Assembly: GCA_944325965.1 (NCBI GenBank)
Contig: CALVCB010000007.1
Coordinates: forward strand, 1 to 48,718
Length of the DNA stretch: 48,718 nt
Direction: 5' to 3'
From: an uncultured Bacteroidales bacterium
Lineage (GTDB): Bacteria; Bacteroidota; Bacteroidia; Bacteroidales; UBA932
Part shown: piece after piece, positions 1 to 5,470 of the stretch
How positions within the stretch are numbered: position 1 is the first letter of the stretch
Layout of the letters: each line of letters starts with the position of its first letter
Made by a program: the position numbers and the translations under genes
The notes under the pieces: generated by a model
Told to the model about the DNA's origin: nothing
Database searches by the model: none
Seen by the model: the letters and a program-made list of their open reading frames with translations, nothing else

Positions 1-48
1 ATTTTCTGATGCTTGTAACTTATTGATGTTTAATAATTAAAACATTGT

Positions 49-65
49 CGGAGAATTTTTCTCCG
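49..65 (-). terminator. hairpin downstream of the 96-residue island gene
   Basis: A perfect 7-bp inverted repeat (CGGAGAA / TTCTCCG) with a 3-nt loop lies about 30 nt beyond the stop codon at 97. On the minus strand it is followed by a T-rich stretch (ATGTTTTAATT). It looks like a modest intrinsic terminator for leftward transcription. Confidence 0.45.
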
Positions 66-96
66 GACACTAGTGTGTTCCTTTGAGACATTGCTG

Positions 97-387
97 TTAT
101 CTCTCCGTCTGTCTGGATATTTCCTGTATGACCCAATCCATGTAGAGAGCCTGCCCATAAGTTGTCCGTCCCCACCAGTAGCCGTCATAGTCAGCGAAGA
201 TTACCTCTCCGTTTTCCTTGAGTAGTTCTGCCATGTATGGAGTAACCAGCCACCATTCGAAAACTTCATCCAGTTCATTGGAGTTTTCAATCTTGTCCCA
301 AAGACTGTCGTTCACTCTGATTAGTTCATTCAGAACATCGCCTTGTTCATACAGGATTTCCCTGTCCACAATCTGTTGTGCTGTCAT
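97..387 (-). CDS. hypothetical protein (96 residues)
   Basis: I do not recognise a family. The predicted product is acidic, rich in Trp, Tyr and Glu, with no signal peptide or membrane segment, so it should be a soluble cytoplasmic protein. A cluster of aromatic residues sits in the middle (EVFEWWLVTPYM and YDGYWWG). It is the leftmost gene of the leftward-running island set and has a hairpin just after its stop. No Shine-Dalgarno sequence is obvious before the ATG at 387, which is common in Bacteroidota. The composition is protein-like and no competing frame looks better. Its role is unknown; its neighbours suggest island cargo or an accessory gene. Confidence 0.6.
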   Translation of the reverse strand: MTAQQIVDREILYEQGDVLNELIRVNDSLWDKIENSNELDEVFEWWLVTPYMAELLKENGEVIFADYDGYWWGRTTYGQALYMDWVIQEISRQTER

Positions 388-641
388 GTCATATAAACAA
401 GAAATGCCGTCCCTTGTGAGAACGGCTGGTTAAACATAAATGTATTTCAACGACATTGTTATCTGTCGTTTATTGAACGGTCTGCAGACTGTCTGTTTTT
501 AATGTGAATATGTCTTAATTGGATTCTATCTAAAGTAGTACCTTTGGGATGTACCCTGCACTGGTCTTGCGTTGAATTGGTTTTTGATTTCCCCAGATAA
601 CAGGGCAGGGGTGCTTTGGATAGATACTCTGTGCGTGTGCT
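388..641. other. non-coding island spacer
   Basis: This stretch lies between the 96-residue gene and a possible small ORF. It is AT-rich. I see no convincing gene in it on either strand, and no clear promoter for the leftward gene beyond generally AT-rich DNA. Confidence 0.5.
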
Positions 642-764
642 TTACCTGTACTGTGTGAGAGCAGGTATATATAAAGGTATGAATCCAACTTGATTCGGCT
701 GTTTACAGGTATAGTTAAAGGATGTTGTCTCCAACTCTATTCTGAACTTTTTAGATGCTCCCAT
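642..764 (-). CDS. possible 40-residue small ORF
   Basis: On the minus strand an ATG at 762-764 opens 40 codons ending in TAA at 642-644. An AGGAGGG sequence sits about 10 nt upstream of the ATG. The peptide starts MGASKKFRIELETT and is basic. It overlaps two copies of the CCTTTAnnTATACC repeat, and its IELET pentapeptide recurs in the repeat copy near 1620 with synonymous codon differences. Against it, AGGAGG is also part of the hairpin at 775-798 that looks like the HEPN gene terminator. It could be a real micro-peptide or a by-product of the repeats. Confidence 0.25.
   Translation of the reverse strand: MGASKKFRIELETTSFNYTCKQPNQVGFIPLYIPALTQYR
664..721 (-). repeat. two copies of the 14-nt repeat GGTATAnnTAAAGG
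   Basis: Plus-strand copies are at 664-677 (GGTATATATAAAGG) and 708-721 (GGTATAGTTAAAGG), 44 nt apart. The same 14-mer recurs at 1582-1595 and 1602-1615, and inverted at 3090-3103. The sequence following the second copy (to about 745) also resembles that after 1602. The function is unknown. The positions just downstream of the HEPN gene and upstream of the MNT gene bracket that module. Confidence 0.7.
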
Positions 765-774
765 ATACAAGAAA

Positions 775-798
775 CCCTCCTACATTGCTGCAAGAGGG
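775..798 (-). terminator. hairpin after the HEPN gene
   Basis: CCCTC and GAGGG pair around a loop that holds a smaller TTGC/GCAA palindrome. On the minus strand it is followed by TTTCTT. It lies 25 nt beyond the HEPN stop codon. The stem is short, so this is a weak terminator call. Confidence 0.4.
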
Positions 799-822
799 CG
801 TATCTAAATTTATATTTGATAG

Positions 823-1221
823 TCACTCCTTTATCAGACTTCCTACTTTGGCAATAAGCTCCCGTACTGGCTCAAAGAGTGGCTGCATTTCATCAGCAGT
901 AGTGATATAGACACAGTTATAATCGCTTTTCTCCCTCATTGTCTGGAGCTTGATATACAGTTTGGAAGCATCAGTCGGAAATATGCCTGTCTTTACATAA
1001 TGTTGTCCAAACATCACTAAAGTCCCTTTATGTGTGCTGACATTATGCCCGTCTTTTATTAAAAGTGCTGATACTGCATGGAATATTGAATAATACAGTC
1101 TGTTCGCAACGACATCCCATAAGTCCATTGCTGCAATTTTTTCTGCCTGTCCCAAAAATGACAGAGCCTTTTCATATTCCAGACTCACCATTATCTGGCG
1201 TTCTTCATCATTCAGTTTCAT
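823..1221 (-). CDS. HEPN-domain protein, toxin of an MNT/HEPN pair
   Basis: This is a 132-residue HEPN-fold protein. The Rx6H signature of HEPN ribonuclease toxins is visible as RLYYSIFHA near residues 41-49. The later MREKSDYN segment is typical of the HEPN family PF05168. Such proteins are usually metal-independent RNases that dimerise around the R/H motif and are held inactive by a partner nucleotidyltransferase. The start codon overlaps the stop of the MNT gene by 4 nt (ATGA), so the two are translationally coupled and the antitoxin is made first. A hairpin follows the stop. Residue-level activity is inferred from the family; the pair sits in the integrase-borne island, which suits a maintenance or anti-phage role. 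Confidence 0.85.
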   Translation of the reverse strand: MKLNDEERQIMVSLEYEKALSFLGQAEKIAAMDLWDVVANRLYYSIFHAVSALLIKDGHNVSTHKGTLVMFGQHYVKTGIFPTDASKLYIKLQTMREKSDYNCVYITTADEMQPLFEPVRELIAKVGSLIKE

Positions 1222-1535
1222 GCCAATACGATTCCGTCCTGTTCGACATTTTTGTAAAATGGAGTGAATGAGTATTTATTCCATTCATTCTTCGTGTAGA
1301 TTATCGGACTTATCTGTTCGCCCACATCCCAACTCAATGCAGCAAACGGATAAAGCACATTATCATAATCTCCATTTTCTATCTTTGGTTTATCTAAAAG
1401 AATGAGCAAGTCCCAGTCGGAATCTTCCGTGGCTTCATTCCTTGCCCGTGAGCCATACAGAATCAACTGTCCTCCTTTGGGGAGAACTTCTTTGGCTATC
1501 CGCTTGATTTCGTTTAATATGTCACTCGATGTCAT
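1218..1535 (-). CDS. MNT-type nucleotidyltransferase, antitoxin of the HEPN pair
   Basis: This 105-residue minimal nucleotidyltransferase has the family signature GSRARNEATEDSDWDLLILL near residues 28-47: the GS motif of the active site and the paired Asp of the SDWDL metal-binding loop. Known MntA antitoxins transfer AMP to a tyrosine of the HEPN partner and so silence it. The HEPN Rx6H motif here contains adjacent tyrosines (YY), though whether they are targets is inference. The gene is the first of a two-gene unit and overlaps the HEPN start by 4 nt. Its length is normal for the family. No membrane or signal sequence is present. Confidence 0.87.
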   Translation of the reverse strand: MTSSDILNEIKRIAKEVLPKGGQLILYGSRARNEATEDSDWDLLILLDKPKIENGDYDNVLYPFAALSWDVGEQISPIIYTKNEWNKYSFTPFYKNVEQDGIVLA

Positions 1536-1581
1536 AACCCTATGGCTTATATGGCAAATATAATACTTTTATCTGTAAACA

Positions 1582-1615
1582 GGTATATCTAAAGAAGTAT
1601 CGGTATAGTTAAAGG
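1582..1615 (-). repeat. two more copies of GGTATAnnTAAAGG upstream of the MNT gene
   Basis: GGTATATCTAAAGA is at 1582-1595 and GGTATAGTTAAAGG at 1602-1615, 20 nt apart. The sequence after the second copy (AGTTTCCAATTCAATTCC) resembles the sequence after the 708 copy (TTGTCTCCAACTCTATTC), so the repeat is longer than 14 nt in these two places. They lie 47 nt or more upstream of the MNT start and could be operator sites for that promoter. Confidence 0.65.
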
Positions 1616-1716
1616 CATAGTTTCCAATTCAATTCCCAGTTTGATTTGGATGTTAATCGGATAATTGGTATGCAATTTCCACCTTATCTGGAATCCACAC
1701 CTAATTTATAAGCAAT

Positions 1717-1875
1717 CTAATCTTTCTTCTTGCTATCGCTATTCCTAAAGCAAGGCAGATAAATGACCTCCCTGTCCCAATCCTCATTATAGATATACAC
1801 TGTCCTTGACTTCTGGATTTCAAGAATCATTGGTATATCTATCGTTGTCGTTAATATCAATGGTATCACTTTCAT
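1717..1875 (-). CDS. small hypothetical protein (52 residues)
   Basis: On the minus strand an ATG at 1873-1875 opens 52 codons ending in TAG at 1717-1719. A strong Shine-Dalgarno sequence (AAAGGAG) sits 6 nt upstream. The product begins MKVIPLILTTTIDIPMILE, with a hydrophobic first third, then an aromatic and charged middle (VYIYNEDWDRE) and a Lys-rich tail. I do not recognise a family. The good ribosome-binding site and protein-like composition make it likely real, although it is short. It stands alone between the MNT/HEPN module and the DUF4160/DUF2442 module, transcribed in the same direction. Confidence 0.6.
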   Translation of the reverse strand: MKVIPLILTTTIDIPMILEIQKSRTVYIYNEDWDREVIYLPCFRNSDSKKKD

Positions 1876-2276
1876 CGTTTCTCCTTTGTTTCTGGTTAAT
1901 CGAATCTTCTATGTCTGTATCTCTTAACTGTAATCCTGTATGTTCCCATATATGTATCTCTTTATATACCAATTATATATGAAGTTACGTATTATTTCCG
2001 AGTTTTCCAAAGTAAATTTTTCTGGATAACCTGTTTATATATAATGGGATATGAAAGAGAATCCTATTCAATGTGAACTATCTTGAAAGTGTTTCGGATG
2101 TCTTATCTGTACTTCAGAAGTGTCCATATCTGCGCTCTTTTATCTATCTTATTAATATTCAATTATTTATCGAAGACCTAATTTTTTGAGGGGTATATAC
2201 AAGAAAAATTTCAAAAATACAGCTTCGCTATATAAGAGACTTTTTATGCAACATTTACAGCCATGACAAAAATTTC
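1876..2276. other. non-coding island spacer with AT-rich repeats
   Basis: No gene is convincing here. The stretch is very AT-rich. It contains TCTTTATATACC at 1969-1980, a variant of the 14-nt repeat lacking the two variable bases. It also contains a partial copy of the longer downstream repeat at about 2188-2214 (TATATACCCC preceded by TTTTTGAAA on the minus strand). Confidence 0.5.
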
Positions 2277-2312
2277 AAGGGTATATATAACTGGATTTTC
2301 AAAATCTTGTCA
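2277..2312 (-). repeat. 36-nt repeat, copy 1 (downstream of DUF2442)
   Basis: This copy is nearly the same as 3195-3231: AAGGGTATATATAA, a short variable part, then TTTTCAAAAT.TTGTCA. The two lie about 918 nt apart and bracket the DUF4160/DUF2442 pair. A third, weaker copy is at about 2188-2214. The function is unknown. Confidence 0.7.
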
Positions 2313-2322
2313 GCGTATAAAC

Positions 2323-2372
2323 AGAAAATCCTCCAATTCAATTTCATGTAAAATCAAATCGGAGGATTCTCT
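2323..2372 (-). terminator. hairpin after the DUF2442 gene
   Basis: AGAAAATCCTCC (2323-2334) pairs with GGAGGATTCTCT (2361-2372), 11 of 12 bases, around a 26-nt loop. It begins 20 nt beyond the DUF2442 stop. On the minus strand it is followed by GTTTATA rather than a clean T-run, so it is either a terminator or a 3'-end stabilising structure. Confidence 0.5.
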
Positions 2373-2392
2373 GTAAATCAAGACTGGATTAC

Positions 2393-2623
2393 CTATACTG
2401 GTACTCCGTTCTCATAAAGATACTCTGGTGCTATATCCGCTCCGTTCGACCAGAAGATTGTATCGAACAATCCAAACTGAACAAACTTTTCCTTATCTTT
2501 CAGTTCTTCAAATGCTGGATATTTAAGAAGCGGTGACAAGTCCACCTTTTTACATGTGCCGTCACTGAACTCACACAGCAGGGTGTAGTCCTTTATGTAT
2601 TCGACATCCTTTACCGTTATCAT
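2393..2623 (-). CDS. DUF2442 domain protein
   Basis: This 76-residue protein matches the DUF2442 pattern: a start like MITVKDVEYIKDYTLLCEFSDG, the middle VDLSPLL..PAFEEL, and an ending IFWSNGADIAPEYLYE. Members are small soluble proteins usually encoded right after a DUF4160 gene, often on mobile elements, and have been suggested to form toxin-antitoxin-like pairs; the biochemical role is not established. Here the ATG at 2621-2623 follows the DUF4160 stop by 3 nt, so the pair is one transcription unit. A hairpin lies after the stop. The length is normal. Confidence 0.85.
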   Translation of the reverse strand: MITVKDVEYIKDYTLLCEFSDGTCKKVDLSPLLKYPAFEELKDKEKFVQFGLFDTIFWSNGADIAPEYLYENGVPV

Positions 2624-2626
2624 AGC

Positions 2627-2884
2627 CTATCTTTTTATTTTAGTTATGAGTTCTCCTCGTTGAGCCTTTTCCCAGAGTTCCTCCAACTCCTTTATATGCT
2701 CGTCCATAAACTTGTTTATATCATTTATCTGCTTCGTTTTCGCTTTGCCCTCTACAATCCTGTCTTTCAGCGTTATTGTGAAATCGCATCCGCCACCTTT
2801 TACATGGATATGCGGAGGATTGTGGTCAAAGGCGTATATATAAACCAGAAGCCCTCGTATTACAAATATCGACCCCATAATCAT
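2627..2884 (-). CDS. DUF4160 domain protein
   Basis: This 85-residue DUF4160 protein is recognised by DHNPPHIHVKG near residues 20-30. The His residues and the C-terminal helix (KFMDEHIKELEELWEKAQRGE) are typical. Family function is unknown; it is regularly paired with DUF2442, as here (3-nt gap). A TAATTTTG box on the minus strand (2895-2902) would place the transcript start near 2889, leaving almost no leader. The second ATG (2876-2878, giving MGSIFVIRG) may therefore be the true start, which would also match the usual family N-terminus. Confidence 0.85.
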   Translation of the reverse strand: MIMGSIFVIRGLLVYIYAFDHNPPHIHVKGGGCDFTITLKDRIVEGKAKTKQINDINKFMDEHIKELEELWEKAQRGELITKIKR

Positions 2885-2894
2885 ATGTTTTATA

Positions 2895-2902
2895 CAAAAT
2901 TA
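2895..2902 (-). promoter_or_regulatory. -7 box of the DUF4160/DUF2442 unit
   Basis: TAATTTTG on the minus strand fits the Bacteroidota -7 consensus TAnnTTTG. No matching TTTG is found 19 nt upstream, so the promoter is only half supported. Confidence 0.4.
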
Positions 2903-3194
2903 ACAATTTTTCCATATCTGTTAGTTCGGATTATAGCAATTTTTATTTTGGAAGTCAATCTTACATTATCTGTCCCTGTTTTCAGTCCATATAATACAAA
3001 GTCTTGTTAAATGGAAATGCCAACCTAATTTTGAAAATTACTAAGACTGAATTGGACAATCCATTCCTTATTTGGGAACATATCACTGTCCTTTATCTAT
3101 ACCTGTCATAAGCATATGATAAAAACCAATCAAGATACTATCATATTGTCTACAAATAATTTAACATATTGATATTCAATGTGACATTTTTTTG
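2903..3194. other. non-coding island spacer
   Basis: No gene is supported on either strand. At 3090-3103 there is one inverted copy of the 14-nt repeat (CCTTTATCTATACC on the plus strand). The rest is AT-rich sequence with nothing I can name. Confidence 0.5.
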
Positions 3195-3231
3195 AAAGGG
3201 TATATATAAACAGGTTTTCAAAATTTTGTCA
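3195..3231 (-). repeat. 36-nt repeat, copy 2 (downstream of the 161-residue gene)
   Basis: This is the partner of the repeat at 2277-2312. Both read AGGGTATATATAA, then a few variable bases, then TTTTCAAAAT.TTGTCA. It lies just 14 nt beyond the stop codon of the next gene (3245). Confidence 0.7.
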
Positions 3232-3244
3232 TCCCTGTTTTATG

Positions 3245-3730
3245 TCACTGTGGCTGCACAGAGAACACATCCTTGATTTCCTGTGAATACACTATGCTTC
3301 CATGTGGGAATGTCAGTTTACGGTTCTGGAATGTCCTGCCGTTGGAGGTGCGGATGAAGTCCTTGACATCCTGTGAATACTCCAGATGTCGGTACTGATG
3401 ATATTGCAGCCAGTTTATCCCTTGCGTCATTGTCGGGTCTGGTGTATAGTCGGATATGTCAAGCAAACCGTCCTTGCCTTTCAAGAGGAAACACAGGATG
3501 AATGATTCTATCTCCCTGTTGAGCATGAGTTTGAAGTCGAGTTCGGTACATTCTCCATATCTCAATCCAGTCCAGTAGTAGGCATACCCATTCTGGTCTA
3601 TGCGTGGTGTGAGGATGAGTGAAGTGCCTTGAAAGTTTGTGGCTGCAACTCCGATTAGGTTTACGAGTGCTGATGTGGTCATACCTTTGAGGTCCAGCCT
3701 CTGGTAAGGGATAAATTCGGGATTGTTCAT
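3245..3730 (-). CDS. hypothetical protein (161 residues)
   Basis: I do not recognise this gene. The product is soluble, mixed alpha/beta in appearance, rich in Tyr, Leu and Gln, with no signal peptide and no known catalytic motif. Notable segments are PRIDQNGYAYYWTGLRYGE near the middle and a C-terminal RKLTFPHGSIVYSQEIKDVF. It is encoded next to the integrase, separated by a hairpin region, and transcribed in the same direction. The position next to a tyrosine recombinase is typical of small element-specific proteins such as excision factors, but nothing in the sequence (no helix-turn-helix that I can see) supports that directly. Confidence 0.6.
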   Translation of the reverse strand: MNNPEFIPYQRLDLKGMTTSALVNLIGVAATNFQGTSLILTPRIDQNGYAYYWTGLRYGECTELDFKLMLNREIESFILCFLLKGKDGLLDISDYTPDPTMTQGINWLQYHQYRHLEYSQDVKDFIRTSNGRTFQNRKLTFPHGSIVYSQEIKDVFSVQPQ

Positions 3731-3767
3731 GATGATTTTGGTTTTGGATGTTAGTCAAGTATAGATA

Positions 3768-3815
3768 ACAGAAAAGGACAGGATATTTCACCTGCCCTTT
3801 CTGTCTGATTTTTTT
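3768..3815. terminator. hairpin between the integrase and the 161-residue gene
   Basis: ACAGAAAAGGACAGG (3768-3782) pairs imperfectly with CCTGCCCTTTCTGT (3791-3804) around an 8-nt loop. A run of seven T follows on the plus strand (3809-3815), so the canonical terminator reads rightward although no rightward gene precedes it. On the minus strand it lies just after the integrase stop and may still act as a stop or attenuator. Confidence 0.5.
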
Positions 3816-3842
3816 GGAAATTAAGTTGGATATACAGAAGAT

Positions 3843-5045
3843 TCACAGCAGATTCTTCATTGCTTCATCTATCTGTGGGTTCTCGAAACTGTCGAGGTAT
3901 ATCTGGGTCACTTTCTCTGAACTGTGGCCGAGAGATTCCGATATGATTGCCGTGCTCACTCCAGAGCGTTTGAGGACTGTGGCGTATGAATGTCGTGCAA
4001 CATAGGTGGTGAGGTCAATCGGGATGCCAAGTTCTTTTCCGATTTCTTTCAGCGCATCATTGACTTTTGTGATAACCTTATGAAGTCTGTTACGCTTCTG
4101 CTGCTCCGTTTTATGGAAAGCAGAGAATATGGGAAACAGATATTCGCTGTCACTTCTGTATTTCTCCAATACTTCGAGCGCTTCATGCTGCAATGGAAGA
4201 TTTATGGTTTTCTTCGTTTTCTTCCTGCAATACACCAACCTGCCGTCCATAATGTTCTTCTTTGTGATATACGCCATATCGGCAAAGTTTATCCCGCCCG
4301 TGAAGTACGAGAACTTGAACAGGTCAATGGCAAGGGAATAATAGTACCTTTTATTATCTGTCGGATAATTCAATATTCTATATATGCCCTCTTTCTTGAT
4401 TGACCTTTTCGCTGTCTGCTGATGAAGTCTTGATACTCCGAATGACTTGAAAGGATAATCCTCCGATTTCACGAGTTTCCGCTCCAGTGCTATGTTATAT
4501 ATTCTACGGAGTGTACGGAATCTTATACCGATTGTATTCTCTGCAAGCCCTCTGTTCCTTAACCACTGCTCATACTTTTTAAGCCACTGGATGTCAATGT
4601 CCGAGAATGGCATATCGAGGTGTCCGTTAAACTTTATGAGAGAATTATAGACTTGCTCCATAGAAAGTGCATAGCCTGTTCTGTTGGCATCTCTCAATTC
4701 CTTTATATGTTCTTTCATCAGAGAGCCTACGGTGGTTTTGATTTTAGGCTTGACTGCCTTTTCTACAAGGGTAGTTGCGGTGTAGTCCTTGCTGTCCGCT
4801 TCCAGTTCAAGCACAAGGTCGGAGAGTTCCCTGCTTTTCTGCGCAATGAGTTTTTCAATCATGATTTTGTTGGGACAGTTGCGCTTCGGCTTGTTCTTCT
4901 GGAAGTCCCAATACTGCGGTGCGACTGATACACCAAGACTTACATACTTTTTCTTTCCGTCTTTACAGACACGAAACATAAGCGGATGTTCTCCATTGGC
5001 GAGTGTTTTTGACTTGTAACACAAGATGTTAATACCAGTATTCAT
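3843..5045 (-). CDS. site-specific tyrosine recombinase (island integrase)
   Basis: This 400-residue integrase of the Bacteroidota type inserts and excises the island. Residues 1-50 look like the arm-binding domain, about 105-190 the SAM-like core-binding domain, and 215-400 the catalytic domain. Visible active-site residues are Lys in RKKTKK (about 274-279), R351 in YVARHSYAT, H374 in LGHSS and the nucleophile Y383 in TQIYLDSF. The usual first Arg is replaced by Gly (FTGGINFAD, 249-256), and the His of HxxR by Tyr. I chose the ATG at 5043-5045 because the frame upstream runs into the tRNA-Phe gene and its terminator, which only mimic a protein. Its place beside a tRNA 3' end, with cargo all on one side, is classic for an integrative element. 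Confidence 0.92.
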   Translation of the reverse strand: MNTGINILCYKSKTLANGEHPLMFRVCKDGKKKYVSLGVSVAPQYWDFQKNKPKRNCPNKIMIEKLIAQKSRELSDLVLELEADSKDYTATTLVEKAVKPKIKTTVGSLMKEHIKELRDANRTGYALSMEQVYNSLIKFNGHLDMPFSDIDIQWLKKYEQWLRNRGLAENTIGIRFRTLRRIYNIALERKLVKSEDYPFKSFGVSRLHQQTAKRSIKKEGIYRILNYPTDNKRYYYSLAIDLFKFSYFTGGINFADMAYITKKNIMDGRLVYCRKKTKKTINLPLQHEALEVLEKYRSDSEYLFPIFSAFHKTEQQKRNRLHKVITKVNDALKEIGKELGIPIDLTTYVARHSYATVLKRSGVSTAIISESLGHSSEKVTQIYLDSFENPQIDEAMKNLL

Positions 5046-5052
5046 ATTGAAT

Positions 5053-5076
5053 TTCGGTTTAACTCTCGGTTTAACT
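5053..5076. repeat. tandem 12-nt direct repeat upstream of the integrase
   Basis: The sequence TCGGTTTAACT occurs twice in tandem with a one-base spacer, just upstream of the integrase start. Tandem repeats at this place often act as arm-type integrase sites or autoregulatory operators, but that is inference. Confidence 0.5.
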
Positions 5077-5118
5077 TTGAGTCTCTGAACAGCCTTGAAA
5101 CAGGGGTAAAGATAAAAC

Positions 5119-5148
5119 AAAAAAGAGAGCCACATTTCTGCAACTCTC
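5119..5148 (-). terminator. intrinsic terminator of tRNA-Phe
   Basis: On the minus strand GAGAGTTGCA and TGTGGCTCTC form a 10-bp stem (three G-U pairs) closed by a GAAA tetraloop, followed directly by six T. It lies 10 nt beyond the tRNA 3' end and separates the tRNA transcript from the integrase gene. Confidence 0.85.
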
Positions 5149-5158
5149 TCATTTACAG

Positions 5159-5231
5159 TGGTGTCACCGGGAATCGAACCAGGGACACAAGGATTTTCAG
5201 TCCTTTGCTCTACCAACTGAGCTATGACACC
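5159..5231 (-). tRNA. tRNA-Phe (GAA)
   Basis: The 73-nt cloverleaf has acceptor GGTGTCA/TGACACC, D arm GCTC..GAGC, anticodon stem AAGGA/TCCTT with loop CTGAAAA (anticodon GAA), and T loop TTCGATT. CCA is not encoded. The T stem CCTGG/CCCGG has one mismatch (T51 with C63). The 3' half of this gene faces the integrase, so it is the likely attachment site of the island. Confidence 0.93.
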
Positions 5232-5271
5232 ATTTTTCTTTAAGAACTGACGCTTACCGCGTTCGGGATTG

Positions 5272-5302
5272 CAAAGGTAGACAAAAATTGTCACACTCCA
5301 AA
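5272..5302 (-). promoter_or_regulatory. promoter of tRNA-Phe
   Basis: On the minus strand TTTG (5299-5302) and TACCTTTG (5272-5279) are separated by exactly 19 nt, the ideal Bacteroidota RpoD promoter. Transcription would start near 5267, about 36 nt before the tRNA. Confidence 0.8.
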
Positions 5303-5352
5303 TTTTTTTTGTATTTTTTTATGACTTTTGCGGATTATCGCGAAGTTTGGAC

Positions 5353-5360
5353 TAATTTTG
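5353..5360 (+). promoter_or_regulatory. -7 box of priA
   Basis: TAATTTTG matches TAnnTTTG. The nearest TTTG upstream (5327-5330) is 22 nt away instead of 19, so the promoter is plausible but not ideal. Confidence 0.45.
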
Positions 5361-5414
5361 CTTCCGGGAAGTATGTCAAAATGCATATTTTGCTACACTT
5401 CCATTAAGGTGCAT

Positions 5415-5440
5415 CATAATGGGTAAGATTGCCCATTATG
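5415..5440. promoter_or_regulatory. 9-bp inverted repeat in the priA leader
   Basis: CATAATGGG and CCCATTATG form a perfect inverted repeat with an 8-nt spacer, about 30 nt upstream of the chosen priA start and downstream of the -7 box. It could be an operator or an RNA hairpin. Confidence 0.4.
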
Positions 5441-5470
5441 ACACACCGTCGACATTGTATTATTATTGTA

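Noticed and set aside
3245-5045. Integron array
   Set aside because: The repeats after genes are reminiscent of cassettes, but the integrase lacks integron features that I can see, runs in the same direction as the cargo, and the repeats have no attC-like palindromes.
5046-5294. N-terminal extension of the integrase reading frame to 5294
   Set aside because: It reads through tRNA-Phe and its terminator; the peptide IAQLVEQRTENPCVPGSIPG is the well-known false translation of a tRNA gene.
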